A stretch of DNA of 37,531 bases from Clostridia bacterium (GTDB lineage Bacteria > Bacillota > Clostridia > Oscillospirales > CAG-272): NCBI GenBank assembly GCA_017410065.1, contig JAFQRL010000035.1, positions 1-37,531 of the forward strand. The letters run 5' to 3'. The notes beneath the pieces were generated by a model, which saw only the letters and a program-made list of their open reading frames with translations, made no database searches and was not told the origin of the DNA. How positions within the stretch are numbered: the first letter of the stretch is position 1; every line of letters starts with the position of its first letter. The translations under genes were made by a program, and so were the position numbers. Positions 25,150 to 33,309 of this stretch are shown in pieces.

Positions 25150-26238
25150 TCAATCGCCATTGGTCTCGCCGTCATCTACCGATCTGTTTTCAAAAATTTC
25201 GTCTGAAATATCCTCCCAAAGCGACACATCAGGTGATTTGCGATTCACGAGCAAATCGTAAAAAATTTTCATACCGACATGCAATTCAATGTCTTGAATA
25301 GCATAAAGATATTTAACCCCGTCTATAACTTTTTTAACTTCTATTAATAGTTTTTTATCATAATTATCAACCTTCGTTTGAATGAACTCTATATTGTCAA
25401 CCATTTCTTCTTTGTCAAATTCAACGATTAGAAAATCAAAAAAAATGGGCTTGAGTTTAAACATCAGAGGAGCTATTTCCGAATAGTAGCGCTCAGCACC
25501 GTCCGAGAATTTCCATGAAATGATGTTGTTCTCTGGAATTTCGAACTCAAATCTGGCCGTCATTCTGGCTCCAATGCACACGATATCTCCGATTTTCAGA
25601 TCTTCCGGAACATCATTTTCACTTGCATAAGCTATATACTCGTACTCATCGCTTGAAACGGTTAATTTGTAAAAAACGTTTTTAGTGAACGAATTCATCA
25701 GTTTTTCGCTTTTTTTAACATGGCCGCTAAAATTTATGTAGGCATACGTTTCCCCTTCATCATATATGGAACAGGATTTCACCGTGCCGACTAACTCTTC
25801 ATATTTTTCTTCAAACTCCGAATAAGTTTTATACACTTCTATCCATTGGCAAATTGCACTCAGTGCCGCTTTGTATCTCTCCTCGGGTTTTATTTCCGGA
25901 ATACAAAGTCTCGGGAAATCAGCATATATGGGGTAGGAAACATCTTTGATGTTGAGTTTGAATATTCTGCAATATTGATTCTCGAAAACATTTTCCTCCT
26001 CCAAATTCTCAATTGTGTCTATTTTACCAGAATTATAAGAATAAGTTATTCTGTTCTCCCTTTCACCTTCACTGGCCCATATTTCAAAAACATCATCCAA
26101 CGACCAATAACTCAAATAGTCGTCTCCGAAGGTGATATTATTCATTGCGTATCTTTTAAGATTTTTATTTTCATCCGAATTCAAATAATCAATATACTCA
26201 AGAAAAGAATTCTCATCAAGTCCAATCTGCTCTAACAT
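25150..26238 (-). CDS. Hypothetical protein, 362 residues, acidic
   Basis: I do not recognise this protein. It is rich in Glu, Asp, Tyr and Ile, without a signal peptide or membrane segment, and ends in an acidic tail (ENRSVDDGETNGD). The middle (about 150-240) alternates short strands, such as YAYINFSGHVKK and DLKIGDIVCIGARM, that look like an OB-fold-like beta barrel. The start at 26238 is preceded by AAGGGGTGG. Its base composition is more AT-rich than its neighbours, hinting at acquired DNA. Immunity-type or toxin-related proteins often look like this, but nothing nearby supports that. Confidence 0.7.
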   Translation of the reverse strand: MLEQIGLDENSFLEYIDYLNSDENKNLKRYAMNNITFGDDYLSYWSLDDVFEIWASEGERENRITYSYNSGKIDTIENLEEENVFENQYCRIFKLNIKDVSYPIYADFPRLCIPEIKPEERYKAALSAICQWIEVYKTYSEFEEKYEELVGTVKSCSIYDEGETYAYINFSGHVKKSEKLMNSFTKNVFYKLTVSSDEYEYIAYASENDVPEDLKIGDIVCIGARMTARFEFEIPENNIISWKFSDGAERYYSEIAPLMFKLKPIFFDFLIVEFDKEEMVDNIEFIQTKVDNYDKKLLIEVKKVIDGVKYLYAIQDIELHVGMKIFYDLLVNRKSPDVSLWEDISDEIFENRSVDDGETNGD

Positions 26239-26387
26239 ACAGCCACCCCTTGCATATATTTTGATTTTCGCGTTTGCTCTTTTGCCTCATACAACACGGA
26301 GTACGGCGCCAACCATTCACATTTCTTTGCCGCCAACCACAAGACTCAATCGAAAAGCAAACTCAGGCAAACTAAAGCTCAATTAAG

Positions 26388-26440
26388 AAAAGCGGCCAAA
26401 TCCAAGACTTTATCAAAGCCCGCGACTCAGCCGCTTTTTT
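26388..26440. terminator. Terminator downstream of uxaC
   Basis: AAAAGCGGC (26388-26396) pairs with GCCGCTTTT (26430-26438) around a 33-nt loop. T-rich on both strands. On the minus strand it ends the uxa operon. The rest of 26239-26455 shows nothing recognisable. Confidence 0.6.
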
Positions 26441-26455
26441 ATTCAGTCCTTAATA

Positions 26456-27814
26456 TCAGAACTTGAAATATTCCTTTGCGTTGTAGTATGCGATGCCTGT
26501 GACGATCTTTTCAAGAGCAGCATAGTCCTCGGGGTATTCGCCCTCGGCTACCCATTTACCGATAAGGTTGCAGAGTATTCTTCTGAAATACTCGTGGCGA
26601 GGATAGGATACGAAGGAACGGCTGTCGGTGAGCATACCGACGAATGCGGAAAGCATACCGAGGTTTGCAAGAGCCTGCATCTGAGCTTCCATACCGTCGC
26701 GCTGATCGTTGAACCACCAGCCCGAGCCAAACTGGATCTTGCCTGCGATGCCGCCGCCCTGGAAGCAACCGAGCATCGTGCCGAGAACGTAGTTATCCTT
26801 GGGGTTAAGGGTATAGAGAATAGTTCTGGGAAGGCACTCGGAATACTCAAGGAGATTCATAAACGCGCCGAGATCCTCTGCTATGCAAAGGTCGTTGATG
26901 GAATCAAAGCCTGTGTCGGGTCCCATCTTCTCGTACATTCTGCGGTTATTATTGCGGAGAGCACCGATGTGGAGCTGCATCGTCCAGCCGAGCTTGGTGT
27001 ATTCCTCTGCGCAAGCCTTAAGGATAGCGCACTTGAAGGCATCGATCTCATCCTTTGTGAGCTCCTCGCCCGCCATTCTCTTATCGAACGCCGCCTTTGC
27101 ATCGCCAACGCCGAAGGGAACGTACTCAAGGGCGTGGTCGGAGAGGCGACAGCCGAAGCTATCGAAGTATGCGATCCTATCCTTGATCCAGGCAACGAGA
27201 GCCTCGTAGGACTTGATGCCCTGAGCCTCAACGTAGGGGATGAAGGTCTCCTTGCCGATCTCAACTGCCTTATCGGGGCGGAAGGTGGGAAGGATCTTCG
27301 TGGAGAAGCCCTTAAGCTGTGCGTGATATTCAAGGGTGTCGGCGGGGTCGTCAGTGGTGCAGATGACCTCGACGTTGGATCTCTTGATCAGCTCCTGAGC
27401 GCGGAATTCGGGCTTCGCAAGAAGCTCGTTGCACTTATTCCAGATCCTCTCGCAGGACTCCTCGTTAAGAGTTTCGTCTATATCGAAATATCTCTTAAGC
27501 TCAAGGTGGGTCCAATGATAGAGGGGGTTGCCGATAAGCTTGGGGAGAGTTTTTGCAAACTCCTTGAATTTTGCGTATTCGTCTGCGCCGCCCGTTACGT
27601 ACTCCTCGGGAACACCCGCGGTGCGCATCTGACGCCACTTATAATGGTCGCCGCCGAGGAAGAGATCGAAGGCGTTCTTGAACTGGTAGTTTTCTGCGAT
27701 CTGCTTGGGGGAAAGATGGCAATGGTAGTCGATAATAGGAAGATCCTTTACCATTGCGTAAAGCTTTTTCGCGGGCTCATTTTTGAGCATAAAATTATCG
27801 TTTATAAAACTCAT
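26456..27814 (-). CDS. uxaC: Uronate (glucuronate/galacturonate) isomerase
   Basis: A 452-residue amidohydrolase-fold isomerase converting D-galacturonate to D-tagaturonate and D-glucuronate to D-fructuronate. Signatures: DYHCHLSP metal ligands near residue 29, CTTDDP, MQLHIGALRNNN and the C-terminal LTDSRSFVSYPRHEYFRRILC. The length is close to the usual 465. The ATG overlaps the uxaA stop by 4 nt (ATGA), so translation is coupled. Last gene of the operon and cytoplasmic. Confidence 0.97.
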   Translation of the reverse strand: MSFINDNFMLKNEPAKKLYAMVKDLPIIDYHCHLSPKQIAENYQFKNAFDLFLGGDHYKWRQMRTAGVPEEYVTGGADEYAKFKEFAKTLPKLIGNPLYHWTHLELKRYFDIDETLNEESCERIWNKCNELLAKPEFRAQELIKRSNVEVICTTDDPADTLEYHAQLKGFSTKILPTFRPDKAVEIGKETFIPYVEAQGIKSYEALVAWIKDRIAYFDSFGCRLSDHALEYVPFGVGDAKAAFDKRMAGEELTKDEIDAFKCAILKACAEEYTKLGWTMQLHIGALRNNNRRMYEKMGPDTGFDSINDLCIAEDLGAFMNLLEYSECLPRTILYTLNPKDNYVLGTMLGCFQGGGIAGKIQFGSGWWFNDQRDGMEAQMQALANLGMLSAFVGMLTDSRSFVSYPRHEYFRRILCNLIGKWVAEGEYPEDYAALEKIVTGIAYYNAKEYFKF

Positions 27815-29181
27815 AGCGTTACACCGTCCTTAAAGATTGAAATTTCTCTGTAATCGTGCTCCTCGTTGCGGGTCTCCTTACCTTCAGCTACGCTGATAAC
27901 GTACTCAAAGAGCTCGTCTGTGAGGGGGTTGCCATCAAGCGTGGGAGATGCGTCGAAGTCGATCCAATTCTGCTTGCGCTCGGCAAGAGAATGGTTGGTC
28001 GCGATCTTGACTGTGGGAACAGGACCGCCGACAGGTGTGCCTCTGCCCGTGGTGAAGAGTATGATATGTACGCCTGCCGCCATAAGGTTTGTGATGGCAA
28101 CGATATCGTTTCCGGGGCCGTTGAGGAGAGAGAGACCGTTCTTTGTGAGGACGTCGCCGTAATCAAGGACGTCAACTACCTTGGAAAGACCGCCCTTCTG
28201 CACGCAGCCGAGAGACTTTTCCTCAAGAGTGGTGATGCCGCCCTTCTTATTTCCGGGCGAGGGGTTTTCGTATATTACCTGATTGTGCCTTGTGTAGTAA
28301 TCCTTGAAATCGTTGATGAGAGCGACCGTTTTATCAAAGACCTCGCGTGACTCGCATCTCTGCATAAGAAGATGCTCTGCGCCGAACATTTCGGGAACCT
28401 CGGTGAGTACGCAGCTGCCTCCCATTGCGATGACCTTATCCGAAAGTCTGCCAACAAGGGGATTTGCGGTGATGCCGCTGTAACCGTCGCTACCGCCGCA
28501 CTTAAGACCGATGCGGAGCTTGGATACGGGAACGGGCTGACGCTCGAATTTTGCGGCATACTCCTTAAGCTCGTTGATAATAGCTACGCCTGCGGCGATA
28601 TCATCGTCCGCATCCTGGGTGTTAAGGAATTTAACACGGTTGGGGTTATATTCGCCGAGGACCTTCTTGAAGACCTCAATGTTATTATTCTCACAGCCGA
28701 GGCCGAGAACAAGAACGCCTGCGGCGTTGGGGTGATTAACCATACCGCGAAGGATCTTCTGGGTGATGGTCTGATCGTCACCGAGCTGCGAGCAGCCGAA
28801 GGGGTGAGGGAAATATCTCGCGCCCGTGAGCTCTGCGAGGCGCTGGGATACCTTGTTCACGCAACCGACGGTGTTTACGATCCAAATTTCGTTTCTGATA
28901 CCCACGTCTCCGTTTTCGCGGACGTAGCCCATAAAGGTCCTGCCCTGCTCCTCCTCGGGGATATCGTAGAACACGGGCTCGTAGGTGTATTCAAGGTTGC
29001 CCGAAAGGTTGGTCTTTACGTTGTGGGTGTGGACGTGCTCGCCTGCCTTGATATCGCAGGTGGCGTGACCGATGGGGTTGCCGTATTTGATGATGTTTTC
29101 ACCGCATTTTATATCGCGGAGAGCATACTTATGGCCATCCTCAAGATTGATGTCCACGTTGTCAAGTCTGTTAATAAGCAT
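27811..29181 (-). CDS. uxaA: Altronate dehydratase
   Basis: A 456-residue iron-dependent enzyme dehydrating D-altronate to 2-keto-3-deoxy-D-gluconate. The N-terminal SAF domain (about 1-90, with GHATCDIKAGEHVHTHN) is joined to the large UxaA/galactarate dehydratase catalytic domain (about 105-456), with NTVGCVN, FGCSQLGDD, GLGCENN and LKCGGSDGYSGITANP. This is the full-length fused form. AAAGGA precedes the ATG at 29181. It lies 23 nt after uxaB. Confidence 0.96.
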   Translation of the reverse strand: MLINRLDNVDINLEDGHKYALRDIKCGENIIKYGNPIGHATCDIKAGEHVHTHNVKTNLSGNLEYTYEPVFYDIPEEEQGRTFMGYVRENGDVGIRNEIWIVNTVGCVNKVSQRLAELTGARYFPHPFGCSQLGDDQTITQKILRGMVNHPNAAGVLVLGLGCENNNIEVFKKVLGEYNPNRVKFLNTQDADDDIAAGVAIINELKEYAAKFERQPVPVSKLRIGLKCGGSDGYSGITANPLVGRLSDKVIAMGGSCVLTEVPEMFGAEHLLMQRCESREVFDKTVALINDFKDYYTRHNQVIYENPSPGNKKGGITTLEEKSLGCVQKGGLSKVVDVLDYGDVLTKNGLSLLNGPGNDIVAITNLMAAGVHIILFTTGRGTPVGGPVPTVKIATNHSLAERKQNWIDFDASPTLDGNPLTDELFEYVISVAEGKETRNEEHDYREISIFKDGVTL

Positions 29182-29204
29182 TTTTATTTATCCTTTCCCG
29201 ATCT

Positions 29205-30491
29205 TCAGCCGATATACTTTGCAACCTCGGGTGTGAGACGGGAGAGGTCCTCGCCCCAAAGCTCCGCGTTTGCGAGAATTGCCGCGGTGTCGTTATTCTT
29301 CATAAACTCAACTACCTCGGGAGCATCGTTCGTCATATCCGTCTTATAGAACTCAATAAGCTTTGCAAATGCAAAGAGGAGAGTTTCGGGCATTTTGTTA
29401 TATCTCTTTATGTATTCAAGGATGGAGGGGAGAACGCGCACCTTGAACTTGGAGACGGAGTTGAGAGCGATGGAGGAGAGGTAGTGCTTGATATAGGGGT
29501 TGCCGAAGCGCTCAAGCACGCTCTTTGCATAGCTGTCAAGCTCGTCTGCGGGGAGATCAAGAGTGGGGATGATCTCCTCAAACACGCACTTTCTGATGTG
29601 CTCGTGCATCGTGGGATCGTCGATGCAGCTCTTAACTGTGTCAAGTCCCGAAAGAAGCGCGTAGGGCACGAGGGATGTGTGAGCACCGTTAAGGATCCTT
29701 ACCTTTCTTGTGCGGTACATTTCAAGCTTATCGGGGGTGATGATAACGTTGAGGCCCGCCTTGGAGAAGGGGAGCTCTGCGTCAACGTCGAAGTCGGTCT
29801 CGATTACCCAAAGGTGGAAGAACTCGGAGGTGTTTACCATATTGTCCTCATAACCGAGACCCATATCCTCGCCTCTGGGATAGCCTGTGTTGATACGGTC
29901 AACAAGGGTGTTTGTGAATACGTTTTCCTTCTCTACCCAAGCCTTGAAGTCTGCGCCGAGGGACCAGAGGTCTGCATACTGAAGTATGCACTTCTTAAGG
30001 TTATCGCCGTTTCTGTCTATAAGCTCGCAGGGGAGGAAGATGAAGCCTGGAAGGCCGAGCTCAAATCTCTTCTTAAGAAGGAGTGTTACCTTTGCGGGGA
30101 AGCTCTTGGGGGGAGCATCGGTTATCTTGTCCTCTGCGGAGAATACTATACCCGACTCGGTGGTGTTGGAAACCACAAAGCGGAAGGAGGGATTCTCTGC
30201 GAGAGCCATATATGCGGCGAAGTCCTCGTAGGGCTTAACGCAGCGGGAGATAACGTCAACGACGGTCTTATCAACGCCCTCAACACCGCGGATAACGTGA
30301 GTATATACGCAGTTCTGCGCGGTGAGCATATCGCACATACCCTGCTCGATGGGCTGTACGACAACGACGCTACCGTCGAAATCGGAAGAATCGTTCACCT
30401 TCTGGAGCATCCAATCAACGAAGCCGCGAAGGAAGCCGCCCTCGCCGAACTGTATCACCTTTTCGGTTCTCTGCTTTTTTTCAAAATTCAT
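29205..30491 (-). CDS. uxaB: Tagaturonate reductase
   Basis: A 428-residue NAD-dependent polyol dehydrogenase of the mannitol-dehydrogenase family, reducing D-tagaturonate to D-altronate. The N-terminal nucleotide-binding segment reads VIQFGEGGFLRGFVDWML. The active-site stretch KVRILNGAHTSLVPYALLSG, with its catalytic Lys and Asn-His, is intact. It is shorter than the E. coli enzyme (about 480) but complete at both ends. Its identity as UxaB rather than fructuronate reductase UxuB rests on operon context with uxaA. First gene of uxaB-uxaA-uxaC; a TATAAT lies upstream near 30535-30545 without a clear -35, as expected for an activated promoter. Confidence 0.92.
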   Translation of the reverse strand: MNFEKKQRTEKVIQFGEGGFLRGFVDWMLQKVNDSSDFDGSVVVVQPIEQGMCDMLTAQNCVYTHVIRGVEGVDKTVVDVISRCVKPYEDFAAYMALAENPSFRFVVSNTTESGIVFSAEDKITDAPPKSFPAKVTLLLKKRFELGLPGFIFLPCELIDRNGDNLKKCILQYADLWSLGADFKAWVEKENVFTNTLVDRINTGYPRGEDMGLGYEDNMVNTSEFFHLWVIETDFDVDAELPFSKAGLNVIITPDKLEMYRTRKVRILNGAHTSLVPYALLSGLDTVKSCIDDPTMHEHIRKCVFEEIIPTLDLPADELDSYAKSVLERFGNPYIKHYLSSIALNSVSKFKVRVLPSILEYIKRYNKMPETLLFAFAKLIEFYKTDMTNDAPEVVEFMKNNDTAAILANAELWGEDLSRLTPEVAKYIG

Positions 30492-30607
30492 TTCTTTTTT
30501 ACCTTTCGTTAGAAAATATTTTTACCACTATCATAAATTATATAATATCCGCGCAGGCTCCGCCTTAAATAACTTGATATTTTAATATATATTTTTTCTT
30601 AAATTTC

Positions 30608-30636
30608 TTGATTTTTTTGATTATTTATGATAAGAT
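30608..30636 (+). promoter_or_regulatory. Promoter of the AraC-SGNH gene pair
   Basis: TTGATT (30608-30613) and TAAGAT (30631-30636), 17-bp spacer, 31 nt before the AraC start and divergent from uxaB. Confidence 0.6.
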
Positions 30637-30667
30637 AGTTGTAGTCAGGCAAAAAAGGAGAAAAAAT

Positions 30668-31480
30668 ATGGCTGAGATTACATTTCCCGACGGCTCGGTG
30701 TTTCGCTGCAACAGCAAGCGAAGCGTTGGCGAGTCTATGCACTCCCATCATTACCACGACCGTTTTGAGATATACTATCTCACGGGCGGCAGATGCCATT
30801 TCTTTATAGATAACCGCTCCTACGATCTTGTGGCGGGGGATCTCATACTAATTCCCGAGGGAATAATTCACAGGACAAACTACGGTGTTGACGAGGAGCA
30901 GTCAAGAGTCGTGCTTGAGTTTTCGTCGCGGTTCGTGCCCGAATCGGTGAGAGCAAAGCTTCCCTCAATGGTCTATCTTTTCCGAAACCCGACCTTAACT
31001 GCGGAGATCCACGAGATGATCCGTGCGATCGACGGCGAATTCAAAAATCCCGATGAATTTACCTGCGAATCTCTTGAGGCGCGGATATCAGCTCTTCTCT
31101 TTTTCCTTGCGAGAAACAGGGCGCTCGGAGGGTCGGCGGCATCAAAGAATTCGATGATCGAGGACGTTATTAATTATATTAAGGGAAATTTCGCGCAGGA
31201 TATAAAGCTTGCGAACGTGGCAAAGAGCCATTTCGTGAGCCCCGAGCATCTCTCCAGGACCTTCAAGCACGACACAGGCTTCGGCTTCAACGAATTCCTT
31301 TCGCTAATAAGGCTTCAGCACGCGGAGCATCTGCTTAAGGAGAGAGGCGCGAGGAGTATATCGGAGATCGCGTATAGCTGCGGCTTTAACGATTCAAATT
31401 ATTTTTCGGATAAGTTCAGGCGCACCTACGGAGTCTCTCCCTTGAAATACAGCAAGAGCACCGACAGCGAACTGAAATAA
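30668..31480 (+). CDS. AraC-family regulator, probable controller of the uxa operon
   Basis: A 270-residue regulator; the start at 30668 follows AAGGAG at 7 nt, and the longer frame begins inside the promoter. The cupin-like N-terminus (SMHSHHYHDRFEIYYLTGG, DLVAGDLILIPEGIIH) is a likely sugar-sensing pocket. The C-terminal double helix-turn-helix spans about 165-265 (LANVAKSHFVSPEHLSRTFK; ISEIAYSCGFNDSNYFSDKF). Divergence from uxaB suggests it activates uronate catabolism, which is inference from position. Confidence 0.92.
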   Translation: MAEITFPDGSVFRCNSKRSVGESMHSHHYHDRFEIYYLTGGRCHFFIDNRSYDLVAGDLILIPEGIIHRTNYGVDEEQSRVVLEFSSRFVPESVRAKLPSMVYLFRNPTLTAEIHEMIRAIDGEFKNPDEFTCESLEARISALLFFLARNRALGGSAASKNSMIEDVINYIKGNFAQDIKLANVAKSHFVSPEHLSRTFKHDTGFGFNEFLSLIRLQHAEHLLKERGARSISEIAYSCGFNDSNYFSDKFRRTYGVSPLKYSKSTDSELK

Positions 31481-31498
31481 CCACATAGGAGGCACAAA

Positions 31499-32287
31499 AT
31501 GGATATCAAAAAATTTATGGGCGATGAAAATGAAAGGCCGCTTGACAGAATGATAGAGGGCGGCGGATTTTTGCCTATACTCAAGAGCATAGCTTGTGTT
31601 GGAGACAGCCTTGCATCAGGCGAGCAACAAATAAAAAAGGCGGACGGCACTAACGCGTATTTCGATTTTTACGAATACTCCTGGGGCAAGTTCATTGAAA
31701 AGCAGGTTGGAATTCCTACCTCTGTATTCGCGCAGGGCGGTATGACAGCACGAGCTTACAGAAACGAATTTGCAAACAAGCGCGGCTTCTGGAAAAGAGA
31801 GCTTGCGGCAAACGCATACATAATCGCTCTCGGCGTAAACGACATCCTGAACAGCGACACTCCCATCGGCGATATAACCGACATCTGCCCCGAGGACCCG
31901 AAGAAAAACGCGGATACCTTTATCGGAAATTACGCTTATATTATCCAGAGATATAAGGTCATTCAGCCCGAGGCAAAATTCTTCCTTGTTACAATTCCCC
32001 GTCAAACGGACAGAGGCGAGGCCAGAGCGGAAAAGACTCGCGCACAGAGGGACGCGATATATAAGCTTGCGGAGTATTTCGACAACGCCTACGTTATAGA
32101 TCTTTATGAATACGCCCCCGATTTTGATGCAAGCTTCAGAGAGCTATTCTTCCTTAACGGACATATGAGCCCTGCGGGTTATCTTATGATCGCGAGGTTC
32201 TTCGTTTCCTATATCGACTACATAATCAGGCACAATATGAGCGATTTTAAGAACGTCGGTCTTATGGGAGTCGATACGGATATCTGA
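31499..32287 (+). CDS. SGNH/GDSL-family esterase
   Basis: A 262-residue hydrolase with block I CVGDSLASG (nucleophile Ser37), block II AQGGMTARAY, block III ALGVND and block V NGHMSPAGY. The catalytic His is present, but the Asp usually three residues before it is Leu, as in a known SGNH subgroup. There is no signal peptide, so it would act on imported substrate, perhaps removing acetyl groups from pectin-derived oligosaccharides given the uxa context. It starts 18 nt after the AraC stop, after AGGAGG, and is co-transcribed with it. Confidence 0.87.
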   Translation: MDIKKFMGDENERPLDRMIEGGGFLPILKSIACVGDSLASGEQQIKKADGTNAYFDFYEYSWGKFIEKQVGIPTSVFAQGGMTARAYRNEFANKRGFWKRELAANAYIIALGVNDILNSDTPIGDITDICPEDPKKNADTFIGNYAYIIQRYKVIQPEAKFFLVTIPRQTDRGEARAEKTRAQRDAIYKLAEYFDNAYVIDLYEYAPDFDASFRELFFLNGHMSPAGYLMIARFFVSYIDYIIRHNMSDFKNVGLMGVDTDI

Positions 32288-32319
32288 CGTTTTTTCGCAT
32301 TTTTCATACTTAACTTTAC

Positions 32320-32369
32320 AAAATCCCCGATTTTCGGCGATTTTCCGATAATCGGGGATTTTCTTTTTT
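32320..32369 (+). terminator. Intrinsic terminator after the SGNH gene
   Basis: AAAATCCCCGATT (32320-32332) pairs with AATCGGGGATTTT (32350-32362), followed by CTTTTTTT. Confidence 0.92.
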
Positions 32370-32371
32370 TG

Positions 32372-32734
32372 CTACTTTATTATGCAAAAATAGGGACCGC
32401 ACAGTCCTTCTTCGTGAGTGCGAACATACGTCCAAGACATATCTCTTGCTACGATATATACATCTCCTTCAGGGGCGTTATCGACCTCCTCCGCGGAGAG
32501 CCGTCCGATGATGCCCTTGTTTTTAATTCTATTTGAGTAGCCATCTGTAAATTTTATTGCTTCGGTATAATCAAGAGCATCAAAGGCTTTTCTGGCTTCA
32601 TCCCCTTCAAGGCAAGGTACGTTACCGTAAGTAAAAATGTGCCAAAGGAAATTACCCTCCGATGTCACGTGCTTTTTAATCAGCCTTTTGTCCACATCTT
32701 TGGCAAATACGGAAAGCCATTTATTTATAGTCAA
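32372..32734 (-). CDS. DUF4275 family protein
   Basis: A 120-residue protein with a TTG start at 32734, supported by AGGTGG 7 nt upstream and a promoter just before. The pattern FLWHIFTYGNVPCLEGDEARKAFD and C-terminal MSWTYVRTHEEGLCGPYF matches DUF4275, small Firmicutes proteins of unknown function. There is no signal peptide or membrane segment. It is monocistronic, convergent with the SGNH gene. Confidence 0.75.
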   Translation of the reverse strand: MTINKWLSVFAKDVDKRLIKKHVTSEGNFLWHIFTYGNVPCLEGDEARKAFDALDYTEAIKFTDGYSNRIKNKGIIGRLSAEEVDNAPEGDVYIVARDMSWTYVRTHEEGLCGPYFCIIK

Positions 32735-32770
32735 AGTTGCACCACCTTTTCAATTTTATCCTACTTTTTT

Positions 32771-32799
32771 ATTATACCACACTTATAAGAAAAAGTAAA
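32771..32799 (-). promoter_or_regulatory. Promoter of the DUF4275 gene
   Basis: On the minus strand TTTACT (32799-32794) and TATAAT (32776-32771), 17-bp spacer. Confidence 0.75.
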
Positions 32800-32800
32800 T

Positions 32801-32838
32801 AGGGCGGCTTGTATTTGCTCAAACCGCCTTATTTTTTG
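32801..32838. terminator. Terminator-like hairpin
   Basis: GGCGG (32803-32807) pairs with CCGCC (32824-32828), with T-rich sequence on both sides. On the minus strand it would end the transcript of the catalase remnant and recombinase element. Confidence 0.5.
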
Positions 32839-32929
32839 ATACTCGCGTTTTATAAAAGCAAAGCTTTAAAGTATGAATATGCTGAGCCAAAGGTGGAAAT
32901 TAAGCAAAGTATTAGCTTATAATCAACTA

Positions 32930-33090
32930 TTAAAGCTTTTTATCTTTTAAGATCTCCATTGCTTCGCCGAATCGTTGGAAGTGGACCACCTCGCGCTGAC
33001 GGAGGAAGCGAATTGCTTCGTTCACGTCGGGGTCATCGGAGAGGCGAAGGATGTTGTCGTACATTGCGCGTGCCTTCTGCTCTGCTGCAA
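32930..33090 (-). pseudogene. Manganese catalase (CotJC-like), C-terminal remnant
   Basis: About 53 residues, AAEQKARAMYDNILRL then DPDVNEAIRFLRQREVVHFQ, matching the last helix pair of CotJC/manganese-catalase proteins, with the metal-ligand pattern E...E..H. The same region appears in the intact catalase at 36821-37483 as SEQRAKVVYEYLYRQ and NREEAHNQMF. The frame's nominal start (33124) is hairpin-array sequence, so the 5' part of the gene has been lost at about 33090, exactly where the mobile element begins. No N-terminal half is found beyond the other end of the element. Confidence 0.75.
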
Positions 33091-33309
33091 CCTCAAAAGC
33101 ACAAGCTTTTGCGCAGCAGAGCAACGAAATCCACCCTTGCGGGTGGGTGAAATCGACTTCGTCGATGAAATCCTCCTGCGGAGGATGAAATTCGCCTCGA
33201 CGGCGAGTGGGTGGATTTCATTTCATCGAAGCCCTCGCTTCGATTTCATCCGAGCAAATCAATCTACGATTGCGCGAGGATTTCATCTTCAACGCAGTTG
33301 AAGATTTCA
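33078..33309 (-). repeat. Tandem hairpin array 3' of the recombinase gene
   Basis: At least eight consecutive stem-loops, most joined by ATGAAAT/ATTTCAT linkers. Arms: TGCTCTGCTGC (33078-33088)/GCAGCAGAGCA (33113-33123), containing CAAAAGC/GCTTTTG; CCACCC/GGGTGG (33131-33146); ATCGAC/GTCGAT (33152-33166); ATCCTCC/GGAGGAT (33170-33186); TCGCC/GGCGA (33192-33206); ATCGAAGC/GCTTCGAT (33225-33244); an imperfect one at 33248-33281; ATCTTCAAC/GTTGAAGAT (33285-33305). GAAATCCACCC (33126-33136) and GGGTGGATTTC (33209-33219) enclose four of them, giving a possible multi-branched fold. It ends at the recombinase stop codon, so it is that transcript's 3' untranslated region. Confidence 0.85.

Noticed and set aside
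26594..27853. Plus-strand 419-residue reading frame opposite uxaC
   Set aside because: Antisense shadow of uxaC caused by codon bias. No ribosome site or recognisable motif; the same holds for the long frames opposite uxaA and uxaB.
33078..33309. CRISPR array
   Set aside because: Linkers are only about 7 nt and the units between them are palindromes of different sequence. There are no constant 23-40 nt repeats and no cas genes.
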